Shown: positions 9,060-17,919 of the stretch, piece by piece
How the letters are laid out: the number at the start of each line of letters is the position of its first letter
Numbering within the stretch: the stretch's first letter is position 1
NCBI GenBank assembly: GCA_965216515.1
Contig: OZ244173.1
Coordinates: 2,418,001 to 2,482,000 of the forward strand
Reading direction: 5' to 3'
Length of the DNA: 64,000 bases
Source: CAXMRP01 sp965216515
Lineage (GTDB): Bacteria; Pseudomonadota; Alphaproteobacteria; Rhizobiales; Afifellaceae
Notes under the pieces: generated by a model
Seen by the model: only the letters and a program-made list of their open reading frames with translations
Database searches by the model: none
Told to the model about the DNA's origin: nothing
Translations under genes and position numbers: made by a program

Positions 9060-9941
9060 ATGTATACCAAGCAGGCGCTGCGGGATTTGGGCTTCACCGG
9101 CCCGCTTTTGACCGACGATCAGAAATCCGGCCTCGACCGGGACGGTTTCATTGTTGTCGAAGGCGCCTATTCCGCCGACGAAGCCGGTGAGATGGCCCGG
9201 GAATTTGACCGCCTGTCGAAACTGGAAGGCGATCGCGGCGGCCATGAGGTTCACATAGAACCCGGCGCCCCGCGGGTTTCCAACATCTTCAACAAGACCG
9301 ACGTTTACGATCGTTGCCTGGAATGCGGCCCCATGCTGGGCAGCGCCGTCCATTTGCTCGGCGAGATCAAGCTTCACGGCGCAAACTTGCGCGAACCGGC
9401 CAAGGGCAGCGGCCATCAGGACATCCATGCCGATGTGCCCAAAAAATTCGACGACGATTGGTGGGTCGCCAACGGGCTGTATCTGTTCGACGACATGACC
9501 CGCGAAAACGGAGCGACGCGGGTCATTCCCGGATCGCATCGCTGGCCTTCCGTCAATATACCGCACGTCAACTGGGGTGACTGGGAACCACCGCACCTGA
9601 GTCTGGCGGAAGAAGCCTTGATTCCGAAGGATCTCGCGGCACCCCATGAGAAGGAAATTCTGGTCGAGGCGCCCGCCGGTTCCGTCGTTATCATCAATTC
9701 CGCGCTCTGGCATTCCGGCACGAGAAACATATCCGGCGCCCGCCGGCGTGTCCTTCACCTGACATACACGCGGCGCGATCTGCCCCAGCAGCTCTATCAG
9801 CGCGACTACCTGACCGAAGGCCTCTACAGGCGTCTGAGCCCGGCCCATCGTTTCCTGTTCGATGTCGAGCCCTTGCCGGAAAAAGCCGCCGAATCCGGCC
9901 GGATGCCGAAACGCGAGGGGGCCGCCGGCTGGTGGAACTGA
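9060..9941 (+). CDS. phytanoyl-CoA dioxygenase (PhyH) family protein
   Basis: Fe(II)/2-oxoglutarate-type oxygenase of 293 residues. The opening FTGPLLTDDQKSGLDRDGFIVVEGAYS is typical of PhyH proteins. The metal site reads GHQDIHAD (about 118-125; an HxD pair) with the distal histidine in NSALWHSGTRN (near 217) and a nearby arginine for the 2-oxoacid. The ATG at 9060 is chosen over one 35 codons upstream: it follows AGGAAAGGGACAAGG and sits right at the domain start. Downstream, the convergent DUF4387 gene ends 45 bp away. The substrate is unknown; such enzymes hydroxylate lipids, amino acids or small metabolites. Confidence 0.8.
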   Translation: MYTKQALRDLGFTGPLLTDDQKSGLDRDGFIVVEGAYSADEAGEMAREFDRLSKLEGDRGGHEVHIEPGAPRVSNIFNKTDVYDRCLECGPMLGSAVHLLGEIKLHGANLREPAKGSGHQDIHADVPKKFDDDWWVANGLYLFDDMTRENGATRVIPGSHRWPSVNIPHVNWGDWEPPHLSLAEEALIPKDLAAPHEKEILVEAPAGSVVIINSALWHSGTRNISGARRRVLHLTYTRRDLPQQLYQRDYLTEGLYRRLSPAHRFLFDVEPLPEKAAESGRMPKREGAAGWWN

Positions 9942-9986
9942 CCGGCGAACGTGCCGGCCGCGGCCGTTCAGCCGGGTCGGAGCGCG

Positions 9987-10289
9987 TTAGTTGATTTCGA
10001 GCTCCGCCAACAGCCAGCCCCATTGCGAGCCGTGCATGTCACGGTCGCGGCGGCTGCCCTGAACCACCGGCCTTGGCATGGAGAATTTCACGACATTGAG
10101 GCTGGCAATGTCGAACCGCTTCAATCGTTCCGTCGGCTGGTGATAAAGCTTTGCGACCCGGTCCGTCGAAAGGCTTGCAACGACATCGTCATACGTCGCC
10201 TGATCGCCGCAAAAGATGTCGATCGTCAGCCAGAACGGGCCGGCGTTCTTCGAGCGGACCTTCAGGACAAGATCACCGAGCCGGGCCAT
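9987..10289 (-). CDS. DUF4387 / AtuA-related C-terminal-domain protein
   Basis: Small protein of about 100 residues that matches the DUF4387 type usually encoded next to AtuA/DUF1446 proteins: it begins MARLGDLVLKVRSKNAG and contains FWLTIDIFCGD and VVKFSMPRPVVQGS. The chosen ATG lies 17 bp inside the end of the atuA-like gene, which indicates translational coupling; the longer upstream reading would overlap even more. It is the last gene of the minus-strand tctC-tctB-tctA-atuA unit. In some genomes the two parts are one polypeptide, so this is probably a partner subunit. The biochemical role is unknown. Confidence 0.75.
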   Translation of the reverse strand: MARLGDLVLKVRSKNAGPFWLTIDIFCGDQATYDDVVASLSTDRVAKLYHQPTERLKRFDIASLNVVKFSMPRPVVQGSRRDRDMHGSQWGWLLAELEIN

Positions 10290-11646
10290 TGCCGATCTCC
10301 ACCGTCTCGATCCGAAAGGCCGACATCGGATCCTCCAGCTCAAGGACATGATTGAGGCAGAATTCGTAATGTGCCCCGCGCACCGATTCCGCCGGCGAAT
10401 AGGGAAAGGCGAAGGTCGCCTGGGGCTCCTCGTCGGTCAGCGGGAAATGGAGGAGTTGCGGATTGACCAGTTTGCCGATCTCGTCGGCGAGTGCCTGTGT
10501 GGGCGCCGTAATGAGACACAGCACACCGACCTCGACGGGATCGCTTTGCCGGTTTTCCAGTTCACCCAGCACCCCGTCGACACCGATAAGCCGGAATTCG
10601 AGCATATCGTCACCGATATCCAGACGCAGCCGGTCCCGGATATCGGAGATCAGAAATTCGGTCATCCGTTCGATCCACAGCCGCGCCTGCGCCACATAGC
10701 GCGGCTCGCGCAGAATCGCCATCAATGTCGTCTGGTATCCGCCGATCCGCGCCCCTTCCAGCTTCACTGTATACCGGTCCGCCGGCACCCATTCCGAGCC
10801 GGAAACGCGCACGCGGATATCGTCGACGGAATCGTAGCGGGCGCCGGTGACATCCAGATGACCGCCGGGCTCGTGCAGAACAAAGGGATCTGCGTTTTCA
10901 TAGAGCATGTGCGCGGACACCGAGTGCGGCGTGCAGCACGCGCCGGCAGCCAGCGGTTCGACCGTAAATCCGGACCTGTCAAAATCCACCGCGATGACGC
11001 CGCTGGTCGGATTGGTCGAACACAATGCGCCGCATTCGCCAACCTTGGCACCATGCCAGGCGGCGCCGGCATGATCGCCGCGCATCAGCGGCAGGGCGGC
11101 AATAATCGCCGTGTCTGTCGTGCGCCCGGCAATGACGATATCCGAGCCGGTTTCGATCGCCGCGGCAATCTGTTCGGCGCCGGCAAGCGCGACGATATTG
11201 GTGCACTGCGCGATCGTCTGTTCATCTGCCGGCACAGGCGGCTCCAGCGCGTGCACCCTGCGCCCGGCCATCGCCGCTCCGATTGCGTCCGGCTCCTGGC
11301 TGCAATAGACCAGCGCCACTTTGACGGATTGCTCCAGGGTTTCGGCCGCTTCTCTTGTGATGTCCAGCATCCAGTCGACGCTTGCGTCTGTCCCGCAGGT
11401 GCCTGCCGTTCCGATCACCAGCGGAACGCCGGCTTCCGATCGCGCCGCCATAAGCTGCCGCCATTCCGACAGTGAAGAGGCGCGGGAATATTTTGACGTC
11501 GCCGTACCCAGATAATAGGGGCCGCTATCGGTCGATCCGCCATCCACACAAATGATGTCCGGCCGGGACGAAACGCCCCGGGCCAGGGCCTCGCCGTCAA
11601 ATCCCAAACCCAGAGCGCCGCTGGGGACGAGGACGCGCGTCGCCAT
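10273..11646 (-). CDS. AtuA-like protein (DUF1446)
   Basis: 457-residue protein of the acyclic-terpene-utilisation AtuA/DUF1446 family. Characteristic stretches are PDIICVDGGSTDSGPYYLG (about 29-47), DIVIAGRTTDTAIIAALPL and a C-terminal half ending near HYEFCLNHVLELEDP. AtuA is needed for citronellol/geraniol catabolism in Pseudomonas, but relatives occur widely in clusters for other carboxylic acids, and the molecular activity is not settled. Here it follows tctA by 9 bp and overlaps the DUF4387 gene, so it belongs to a carboxylate uptake-and-use operon. No terpene-specific neighbours (such as geranyl-CoA carboxylase) are seen, so terpene catabolism is not claimed. Confidence 0.8.
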   Translation of the reverse strand: MATRVLVPSGALGLGFDGEALARGVSSRPDIICVDGGSTDSGPYYLGTATSKYSRASSLSEWRQLMAARSEAGVPLVIGTAGTCGTDASVDWMLDITREAAETLEQSVKVALVYCSQEPDAIGAAMAGRRVHALEPPVPADEQTIAQCTNIVALAGAEQIAAAIETGSDIVIAGRTTDTAIIAALPLMRGDHAGAAWHGAKVGECGALCSTNPTSGVIAVDFDRSGFTVEPLAAGACCTPHSVSAHMLYENADPFVLHEPGGHLDVTGARYDSVDDIRVRVSGSEWVPADRYTVKLEGARIGGYQTTLMAILREPRYVAQARLWIERMTEFLISDIRDRLRLDIGDDMLEFRLIGVDGVLGELENRQSDPVEVGVLCLITAPTQALADEIGKLVNPQLLHFPLTDEEPQATFAFPYSPAESVRGAHYEFCLNHVLELEDPMSAFRIETVEIGNGPAR

Positions 11647-11655
11647 GTCCCGGTC

Positions 11656-13161
11656 CTAGTCCGTGATCGCCTGGGGTTTGCGCAGCACGCCGCGCAGGAA
11701 CATCGGCGCGATGAAACCGGCGATCGCCGCAACCCAGAGCCCGATCGCTATGGGCGAGGAGAACAGATAGGTCACATCCCCGTCCGACAGCGTCATGGCG
11801 CGGCGCAACGCGTCCTCCATGTGGCCGCCCAAGAGGATGCCCAGGATGATAGGCACCGTCGGCACGTCAAGTTTGCGCAGGATGTAGCCCAGCACGCCGA
11901 AACCCACCATCATCAGCAGGTCGAAGTAGCTGCCGGTCAGCGAAAAGATGCCGACAAAGGAGACCATCGTCACACCCGGCAACAGCACCCAGGCCGGGAC
12001 GGTCAGGATTTTGACGAAGATCTTCACCATCGGCACGTTCATCGCCAACAGCACGAAATTGGCAATCAGCAGCGACGCGATCAATCCCCAGACAACGTCC
12101 GCGCGCTCGGTGAAAAGCGTCGGTCCCGGCGTGATGTTCAGTGTCATCAGCAGCGCCAGCAGCACGGCGGTCGTCCCCGAGCCCGGGACGCCCAGGGTCA
12201 GCATCGGCACCAGGGCGCCACCGGCGGCGGCATTGTTGCCCGCCTCCGGCGCCGCAACTCCTTTCGCAACGCCGGTGCCGAATTTGCCTTTCTCCCCGGC
12301 AATCGATTTTTCCGACATATAGGCCAGGAAGGATCCCAGAGAGGCCCCCGCGCCGGGCAGAACACCGGCGATGAAGCCGATGGCGGAAGATCGCAGCATG
12401 GTCCATTTGGTCGAGAAAATATCGGCCCATGGCACACGGACCTTGTCCAGCTTGACGCCGATCGAGGATCCCAGACCATGGCTTTCGATGAAAAAGAACA
12501 CCTCGGCAATGGCGAACAGACCCACGATGGCCACCAGGAAGTCGACGCCGTCGAACAGGTGCAGATTGCCGCCGGTCAGCCGCGGCAGGCCGGAGGAGGA
12601 ATCGACGCCGATCGTGGCGATGGCCAGACCGATACAGGCTGCCAGCGCCGACTTCGCCTGATTGTTCGATGCCATGCCGCCCAGCGTGCAAAACGCCAGG
12701 AGGTAGAGCGCGAAATACTCCGCCGGACCGAACAAAAACGCCACCCGCGCCAGCGACGGCGCCAGCAGCATCAGGCCGACGGTAGCCAGGAAGGCGCCGA
12801 CGAACGAAGCGACGCCCGACAGCACCAGCGCATCACCCGCGCGTCCCTGTTTGGCCATCGGATAGCCATCCAGCGTCGTCATCAATGCCGGCTCGTCGCC
12901 CGGAATGTTCAACAAAATCGACGAGATTCGCCCGCCATACATCGCGCCGTAATAGACCGCGGTCATCAGGACCAGCGCGCTGGTCGCATCAAGGCCCAGC
13001 GTGAAGGTGATCGGGATCAGTATCGCGACACCGTTCGACGGACCGAGGCCCGGCAGCGCGCCGATGATGGTGCCGAGAAAACAGCCGCAGACCGCCAGCA
13101 TCAGGGTAAAGGGCGAAAACGCGATTCCGAAACCGACGGCGAGGTTGGAGAAAAGTTCCAA
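11656..13161 (-). CDS. tctA: tripartite tricarboxylate transporter large permease TctA
   Basis: 501-residue polytopic inner-membrane protein, the large permease of a TctABC secondary transporter. It shows the family signature GALPGLGPSNGVAILIPITF near the N-terminus and a second glycine-rich segment GVLPGAGASLGSFLAYMSEK near the middle, and it ends in a long run of helices (YILRKLDVPTVPIILGILLG). About a dozen membrane segments can be read. It lies 1 bp after tctB and 9 bp before the AtuA-like gene. The transporter imports a carboxylate using the ion gradient after capture by the TctC protein. Confidence 0.93.
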   Translation of the reverse strand: MELFSNLAVGFGIAFSPFTLMLAVCGCFLGTIIGALPGLGPSNGVAILIPITFTLGLDATSALVLMTAVYYGAMYGGRISSILLNIPGDEPALMTTLDGYPMAKQGRAGDALVLSGVASFVGAFLATVGLMLLAPSLARVAFLFGPAEYFALYLLAFCTLGGMASNNQAKSALAACIGLAIATIGVDSSSGLPRLTGGNLHLFDGVDFLVAIVGLFAIAEVFFFIESHGLGSSIGVKLDKVRVPWADIFSTKWTMLRSSAIGFIAGVLPGAGASLGSFLAYMSEKSIAGEKGKFGTGVAKGVAAPEAGNNAAAGGALVPMLTLGVPGSGTTAVLLALLMTLNITPGPTLFTERADVVWGLIASLLIANFVLLAMNVPMVKIFVKILTVPAWVLLPGVTMVSFVGIFSLTGSYFDLLMMVGFGVLGYILRKLDVPTVPIILGILLGGHMEDALRRAMTLSDGDVTYLFSSPIAIGLWVAAIAGFIAPMFLRGVLRKPQAITD

Positions 13162-13162
13162 G

Positions 13163-13651
13163 TCAGTGTCCTACGAATGGAATGAGGATTGTCAGCGCGT
13201 CCCACAGCTTTTCGGGTGTCGGCGTCTTGAAGGCGACGATATTGCCGAGCTTGAGAAGGAACCTGAACATAACGAACAGGCCAAGCGACAACCCGATCCC
13301 GGCCAGCATCGCCGGCACGGCGCGCGGCGAGATTTGGTAGCTCAGGATGGCGGCCGCGACAGCGGTAGGCAGGATAAAGCCCAGCGGCGCCAGCAACACC
13401 GAATAGACCGCCAGCACCAGGACCGCGATTCCCATGGCAATCCATGATTTCGAAGCGGGCCAGTCCGGCTCCGGATCCGGCCGGAAGGTGGTGGCCAGCG
13501 CACACACGGCGGCGACGCCGCCGATCAGATAGGGAAACAGCTTCGGCAGAAGCTCACCGGAAAAGACATTCGTCTGTATCTGAGTGGCGGCCGCGAGATA
13601 CGCGACCGCCGTGATCAGTGCGACCAGACCGAAAATCCGGTCCGAAGCCAT
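13163..13651 (-). CDS. tctB: tripartite tricarboxylate transporter small permease TctB
   Basis: 162-residue membrane protein with four hydrophobic helices, the small subunit of the TctABC transporter. Its first codon overlaps the tctC stop (TAATG arrangement), and its end is 1 bp from tctA, so translation is coupled. Sequence is poorly conserved in this family, and the assignment rests on size, topology and position between tctC and tctA. Confidence 0.88.
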   Translation of the reverse strand: MASDRIFGLVALITAVAYLAAATQIQTNVFSGELLPKLFPYLIGGVAAVCALATTFRPDPEPDWPASKSWIAMGIAVLVLAVYSVLLAPLGFILPTAVAAAILSYQISPRAVPAMLAGIGLSLGLFVMFRFLLKLGNIVAFKTPTPEKLWDALTILIPFVGH

Positions 13652-14631
13652 TACTGGAGCACACCCAGTTCCTTGGACATGGTGTTGATTTCCATGACCA
13701 GCCCGTCGACATAGGACTGGAAATCACCGCCGACCAGGGTGAACGGGGCCAGTCCGTTGTCAGCCATCGCCTTGGCCCATTCCGGGCTGTCGGCAACCTG
13801 CTGCAGCTTGTCGGCCCAGGAATTGAACGTGTCGTCGGAGACGCCTTTCGGCACATAAAGACCGCGCCAGTTCACCGCAATGACGTCATAGCCCTGTTCC
13901 TTGGCGGTCGGGATATCCTCAAACCCCGGCACCCGCTCTTCGGTGAGTACGGCGATCACGCGAATGTCGCCGTTCGCCAGAAAACCGACCACTTCCGACA
14001 TGTCGCCGGTCATCACCTGGGTGAAGCCACCCACGGTCTGGGTGATCGCGTCGGCGCCGCCGTCGAGACCGATATACTTGACCTTGGTGATATCGGTGAA
14101 GCCGCCTTCTTTCAGGACCATCAACGGTTTCAGATGGTCGAACCCGCCAACGGCCGAGCCGCCGGCGAATGCCACCGATCCGGGATCGGATTTGATGGCC
14201 TCCACCAGATCGCCCAGCGACTTGTACGGGCTGTCGGCGGCCACGACCAACACGCCGGGATCCGCGCCGATGGCGCCGACGAAGCGCACCTGGTCGGCGG
14301 TCATGCCGGCATAGGCGTTCTGGGCCAGCCGTGTCGTCGTCGCCGAGGATGCCGCCACGATCAGATCGGCGTCGTCGCTGCGTTCCGTAACCACATGTGT
14401 ATACGCCAGCCCGCCGCCGCCGCCCGGCATGTTGGTGACCTGCACGGGATTATCGACCGCGCCGATGTCGTGCATGATCTTGCCGATCTGGCGGCAGGTG
14501 AAATCCCAGCCGCCGCCCGGATTGGCCGGTGCAATACATTCGACGGCCTGCGCAGAACCCGCCAGAACCGTACCGAGCATACCGGCACCGAACACACCGG
14601 CAATGACTGTTTTAGAAATCGGATAGCGCAT
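13651..14631 (-). CDS. tctC: tripartite tricarboxylate transporter substrate-binding protein TctC/Bug
   Basis: Periplasmic solute-binding protein of the Bug family (about 326 residues). It has a signal peptide with the core VIAGVFGAGMLGTVLAGSAQA, then VECIAPANPGGGWDFTCRQIG, the typical glycine-rich ligand loop, and NMPGGGGGLAYTHV. The ATG at 14631 has GGGAGGAC eight bases upstream and is taken in place of a TTG one codon earlier. It is the first gene of the operon tctC-tctB-tctA-atuA-DUF4387. Bug proteins bind citrate, aromatic acids, nicotinate or amino acids, so the ligand cannot be named; the AtuA-like partner hints at a carboxylate that is then activated or hydrated. Confidence 0.9.
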   Translation of the reverse strand: MRYPISKTVIAGVFGAGMLGTVLAGSAQAVECIAPANPGGGWDFTCRQIGKIMHDIGAVDNPVQVTNMPGGGGGLAYTHVVTERSDDADLIVAASSATTTRLAQNAYAGMTADQVRFVGAIGADPGVLVVAADSPYKSLGDLVEAIKSDPGSVAFAGGSAVGGFDHLKPLMVLKEGGFTDITKVKYIGLDGGADAITQTVGGFTQVMTGDMSEVVGFLANGDIRVIAVLTEERVPGFEDIPTAKEQGYDVIAVNWRGLYVPKGVSDDTFNSWADKLQQVADSPEWAKAMADNGLAPFTLVGGDFQSYVDGLVMEINTMSKELGVLQ

Positions 14632-14837
14632 CAATGTCCTCCCAGATACGTTTATTTAAGTTCCATTGATCCGGAGAGCCTGTCACAGCCTTGCACGTTT
14701 GCCAATACGTTCTGCAACACGAATTGCCCGCGCTGCAGCCGCGTCCGGGCGGCATTGCCGTCGCCAGGCGCGCGACTGAAATGCGCCGCAATTGTTTGGC
14801 CAATGGTGCATCCAATGGTGGGTCGGCGGATTTGCGA

Positions 14838-14866
14838 TTGTTGCCGATTGTGCCGATCACTATATC
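14838..14866 (+). promoter_or_regulatory. possible sigma-70 promoter of the DUF992 gene
   Basis: TTGTTG at 14838-14843 and TATATC at 14861-14866 are separated by 17 bp and lie about 50 bp before the DUF992 start. The match is partial in both hexamers, so this is only a candidate. The rest of the 280-bp gap back to tctC shows no gene; it must also hold the leftward tct promoter. Confidence 0.3.
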
Positions 14867-14914
14867 TGACCGACTGAATTCAGGCCGCGTCCAGCGGCAG
14901 AAAAGGGGAAAATC

Positions 14915-15394
14915 ATGAAACGCTTGCTTGCTGCAGTACTCGCCGCCGCGGGACTGGCCCTTGCCGGCATGGCACACGCCCAGGACCGCGTCGAACTTGG
15001 AACGCTCGATTGCGTGGTCAAGGGTGGAACCGGGTTCATCGTCGGATCGACCAAGGATCTGACATGTTCGTTTTATTCAATCGACGCAAACGTGGCGACG
15101 GAGGAATATTTCGGTCTCGTTAAGAAATTCGGCCTGGACATCGGGACGACCGACCGGTCGGTCATCAAATGGCTGGTCCTGGCGCCGACCCGCAACGCCT
15201 ATGCGCCGGGCAAACTCGCCGGCGAATATATCGGTGTTTCCGCCGAAGCCACACTTGGCTTCGGTCTTGGGGCCAACGCGCTTGTCGGTGGGTTTGAACG
15301 CGCCTTTTTCCTTCAGCCGCTCAGCGTCCAGGCACAGGAAGGGCTGAACCTGGCGCTCGGTTTCAGCTCCATCGAACTGCGTTCCAACCAATAG
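14915..15394 (+). CDS. exported DUF992 protein
   Basis: 159-residue protein with a clear Sec signal peptide (cleavage after AHA, residues 20-22). The mature part fits the DUF992 family seen in alphaproteobacteria: ELGTLDCVVKGGTGFIVGST, a paired-cysteine region ending DLTCSFYS, and a C-terminal FSSIELR. The start ATG follows AAGGGGAAAATC. The protein is probably periplasmic; its function is unknown. It is transcribed alone and meets the FecR-domain gene head-on. Confidence 0.8.
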   Translation: MKRLLAAVLAAAGLALAGMAHAQDRVELGTLDCVVKGGTGFIVGSTKDLTCSFYSIDANVATEEYFGLVKKFGLDIGTTDRSVIKWLVLAPTRNAYAPGKLAGEYIGVSAEATLGFGLGANALVGGFERAFFLQPLSVQAQEGLNLALGFSSIELRSNQ

Positions 15395-15420
15395 GCTGGC
15401 ACGCTCCGGAAATTCAGGCC

Positions 15421-15447
15421 GCCGGGACGGCGCCGCGCCGCCCCGGC
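15421..15447. terminator. possible bidirectional hairpin between convergent genes
   Basis: GC-rich inverted repeat with arms 15421-15432 and 15436-15447, 12 pairs with one A-C mismatch and a 3-base loop, in the gap between the DUF992 and FecR-domain genes. There is no clear T run, so its strength as an intrinsic terminator is uncertain. Confidence 0.4.
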
Positions 15448-15496
15448 TTCTGTGTCACGCGTGTTTCCGGCATCGCGGCCGATTCCGGTTTCGCAC

Positions 15497-16276
15497 TCAG
15501 TTGATGATGTCGATGTCCGGCTGCCGCGGCGTGAAGCTCGGCGGTGTGGATTCGTTGCCGATATTGTCTTCCGTAGGCTGATTGTTGACCCGCCGCAGAT
15601 CGCCGCACACGCGGATCGGCTGGCGGAATCCCGGTGCGAAGGAGGATTGGCGCCGCCGGATCAGCGGATGCTCGCGGATGATCTGTTCGTTGCGGACCGC
15701 AACCGAGTTCACTGCATTTACGGAATTGTCCGCCCGCATTGTGGTCGGGAAGCACAGCCGCCGCACCAGGACCACCAGGCTGGGGTCGCTGTTGCTTTGC
15801 AAAAAGGGAAAGCCGCCGAAATTCACGACCGAAGTGTGATCGTCATCGTTGGTCCAATCGAATTCGGTGCCGCGCACACCGATCGTCGCCACCGTCGTTT
15901 TGATCTTGTAGGCCTGCTTCGCGCTGCGGCCGGTGAAGAACCTGAAGGTGCCGCCCAGCGCATCGAGCGTCATGTCGCGCACATTGTCACCGGATTCCAG
16001 CAGATAGGTGTCGACGACGAGCCGCGAGTTGTTGCCAACCACCAGCTTGGTGTCGTCATTGAACCGAATCTGGACGAGACCCCTTCCGCTGGTCTCGATC
16101 AGATCACCGATATCCACCGCCGACCCTTCTTCAAGCGTCCGGGTCGTGCCTTCATTTGTCGCGGTGGCGTTCTGTGTGACCGCCACGACCTCGCCGACCT
16201 GTGCCAGCGCCTGGCCGGTCAACAGGCCGACAAGAAGCGCGGCGGCGGAAAACAATCTCGTATGCAAACACATCAT
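15497..16276 (-). CDS. FecR-domain exported protein
   Basis: 259-residue protein with a signal peptide (cleavage after QALA, about residue 25) and a FecR domain: GEVVAVTQNATATNEG, then VQIRFNDDTKLVVGNNSRLVVD and the hallmark TVATIGVRGTEF (about 128-139). Periplasmic FecR-domain proteins often sense signals or bind peptidoglycan. No FecI-type sigma factor or TonB receptor is nearby, so it is not a classical iron-citrate regulator. The C-terminal third is low in recognisable features, rich in Arg/Pro/Asn. It stands alone and converges on the DUF992 gene. Confidence 0.75.
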   Translation of the reverse strand: MMCLHTRLFSAAALLVGLLTGQALAQVGEVVAVTQNATATNEGTTRTLEEGSAVDIGDLIETSGRGLVQIRFNDDTKLVVGNNSRLVVDTYLLESGDNVRDMTLDALGGTFRFFTGRSAKQAYKIKTTVATIGVRGTEFDWTNDDDHTSVVNFGGFPFLQSNSDPSLVVLVRRLCFPTTMRADNSVNAVNSVAVRNEQIIREHPLIRRRQSSFAPGFRQPIRVCGDLRRVNNQPTEDNIGNESTPPSFTPRQPDIDIIN

Positions 16277-16463
16277 GATGGCCCCATCTGAACGTACAGT
16301 ATGATGTAGCTGATCCTCAACGCGATGTCAGCACGGGGAACGGCCACAGGACAGGTTTACACAATAGCGGGCGCCACATGAATGCGAGATGACTGGAACG
16401 GGCGGTGACCGGAGCACGAGAGGACGGCCGCCATGACGGCGGGCTGTCGGCGATCGCAGGTCA

Positions 16464-17918
16464 TCAGCCATGACTGGCGGCAACCGTCTTGAGCGCCGAC
16501 AAGCCGAACAGCGCCTCAAATCCCTTCTCGCGTCCGTGCCCCGATTTCCCGACCCCGCCAAACGGAAGTTCCACGCCGCCCCCGGCGCCATAGTTGTTGA
16601 TGAACACCTGGCCGCAACGAAGCGCCCGCGCCATGCGGAACTGCCGGCCGCCATCCGCCGTCCAGACGCCGGCGACAAGGCCGTAGACCGTGCCGTTGGC
16701 GATCGCCACGGCCTCCGCCTCGTCGTCGAAGGGCAGGATGACCTGTACCGGACCGAAAATCTCCTCCTGCGCCAATCGATCGCCGGGCGAAAGCCCGGCA
16801 AGAAGCGTCGCCGGGAAATAGTGTCCGCTTGCCGGCGCATCGGCGGCGATCGTCCCGCGGGCCACCACCATGCTGGATTCGCCATTCTCGCCAAGCGTCT
16901 CCAGATAGCCGGTGACGGTCGCCTTCTGCCGCGCCGAGATCAACGGTCCCAGATCATGGTCATCTAACGCCGGACCGGCGATCAGGGCGCTGAACCGTTC
17001 CCCAATTCGATCCCGAACTTCCCCGTAGCGGGACCGGGCGACCAGGATTCGGGAGGCTGCCGAACAGGTTTGCCCGGCATTTTGAATGCCGGCATTGACG
17101 AGAAAGGGCAGGGCCCGCTCCAGATCGGCGTCGTCGAACACGATCTGCGGTGACTTGCCGCCAAGTTCCAGTGTCACCGGCACCGCGTTGGCGCCGGCCG
17201 CCGCCTGCACCGCGCCGCCGACGGCCGCCGAGCCGGTAAACGATATGTGGTTGACGTCGCCATGGCCGGCAAGCGCCGCGCCGGCCTCCTCGCCAAGCCC
17301 GGTCACCACATTGAGCGCACCCGGCGGCAGTCCGCAGGACGCCGCGATATCGGCAAAGGCAAGTGCTGTCTGGCAGGCGTCTTCGGCCGGTTTGAGCACA
17401 CAGGCATTGCCCATGGCGAGCGCCGCCCCCACCGATCGGCCAATGATCTGCATCGGGTAGTTCCAGGGGATGATATGGCCGGTCACGCCGAGCGGCTCGC
17501 GCAGGGTGAAGACGGTATAGCCGTTGCGATAAGGTATCGTCTCACCGTGGATCTTGTCGGCCGCACCGCCATAAAACTCCAGATAGCGGGCAAGTGCGAT
17601 TGCATCGGCCCGGCCCTGGGACAATGGTTTGCCGACATCCCGCGCTTCCATTTCGGCAAGCGTATCCGTCCGTTCTGCAACCGCGCGGCCGATCGCCGAC
17701 AACAGCCGGCCGCGCTCCGCCGCATCGCGTTTGCCCCATTCACCGGCGAGCGCGGACCGCCCCGCTTCAACGGCCGCATCGATTTCTTCCCCGCCGCCGC
17801 GCGACAACGCACCCACCAGTTCACCGGTCGATGGATCTTCGACGGGCAGGGTTTGGCCTGTCGCGGCCGGCAGCCAGCGCCCGGCGATGTGGATTGTTTG
17901 GGTCGGCGCCATGGGCAT
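16464..17918 (-). CDS. NAD(P)-dependent aldehyde dehydrogenase
   Basis: Aldehyde dehydrogenase superfamily protein of about 484 residues. It has the N-terminal PWNYPM segment, the catalytic glutamate in VTLELGGKSPQ (near 250), the catalytic cysteine in NAGQTCSAAS (near 284) and the C-terminal EIFGPVQVI and PFGGVGKSGHGREKG. The ATG at 17918 lies one base after the stop of the ABC ATPase gene, so it is chosen over an upstream ATG inside that gene. It is the last gene of the leftward unit that starts with rutR. It may oxidise an aminoaldehyde or a semialdehyde released from imported compounds or from pyrimidine-derived beta-amino acids; this is inference from context. Confidence 0.9.
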   Translation of the reverse strand: MPMAPTQTIHIAGRWLPAATGQTLPVEDPSTGELVGALSRGGGEEIDAAVEAGRSALAGEWGKRDAAERGRLLSAIGRAVAERTDTLAEMEARDVGKPLSQGRADAIALARYLEFYGGAADKIHGETIPYRNGYTVFTLREPLGVTGHIIPWNYPMQIIGRSVGAALAMGNACVLKPAEDACQTALAFADIAASCGLPPGALNVVTGLGEEAGAALAGHGDVNHISFTGSAAVGGAVQAAAGANAVPVTLELGGKSPQIVFDDADLERALPFLVNAGIQNAGQTCSAASRILVARSRYGEVRDRIGERFSALIAGPALDDHDLGPLISARQKATVTGYLETLGENGESSMVVARGTIAADAPASGHYFPATLLAGLSPGDRLAQEEIFGPVQVILPFDDEAEAVAIANGTVYGLVAGVWTADGGRQFRMARALRCGQVFINNYGAGGGVELPFGGVGKSGHGREKGFEALFGLSALKTVAASHG

Positions 17919-17919
17919 G

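Noticed and set aside
15497..16276. Possible frameshift in the FecR-domain gene after GVRGTEF
   Set aside because: The frame stays open with plausible residues and no better alternative frame; the tail is simply unusual.
16277..16463. Possible small gene or RNA between the ALDH and FecR-domain genes
   Set aside because: No start with a ribosome site, no clear hairpin plus T run and no promoter pattern.
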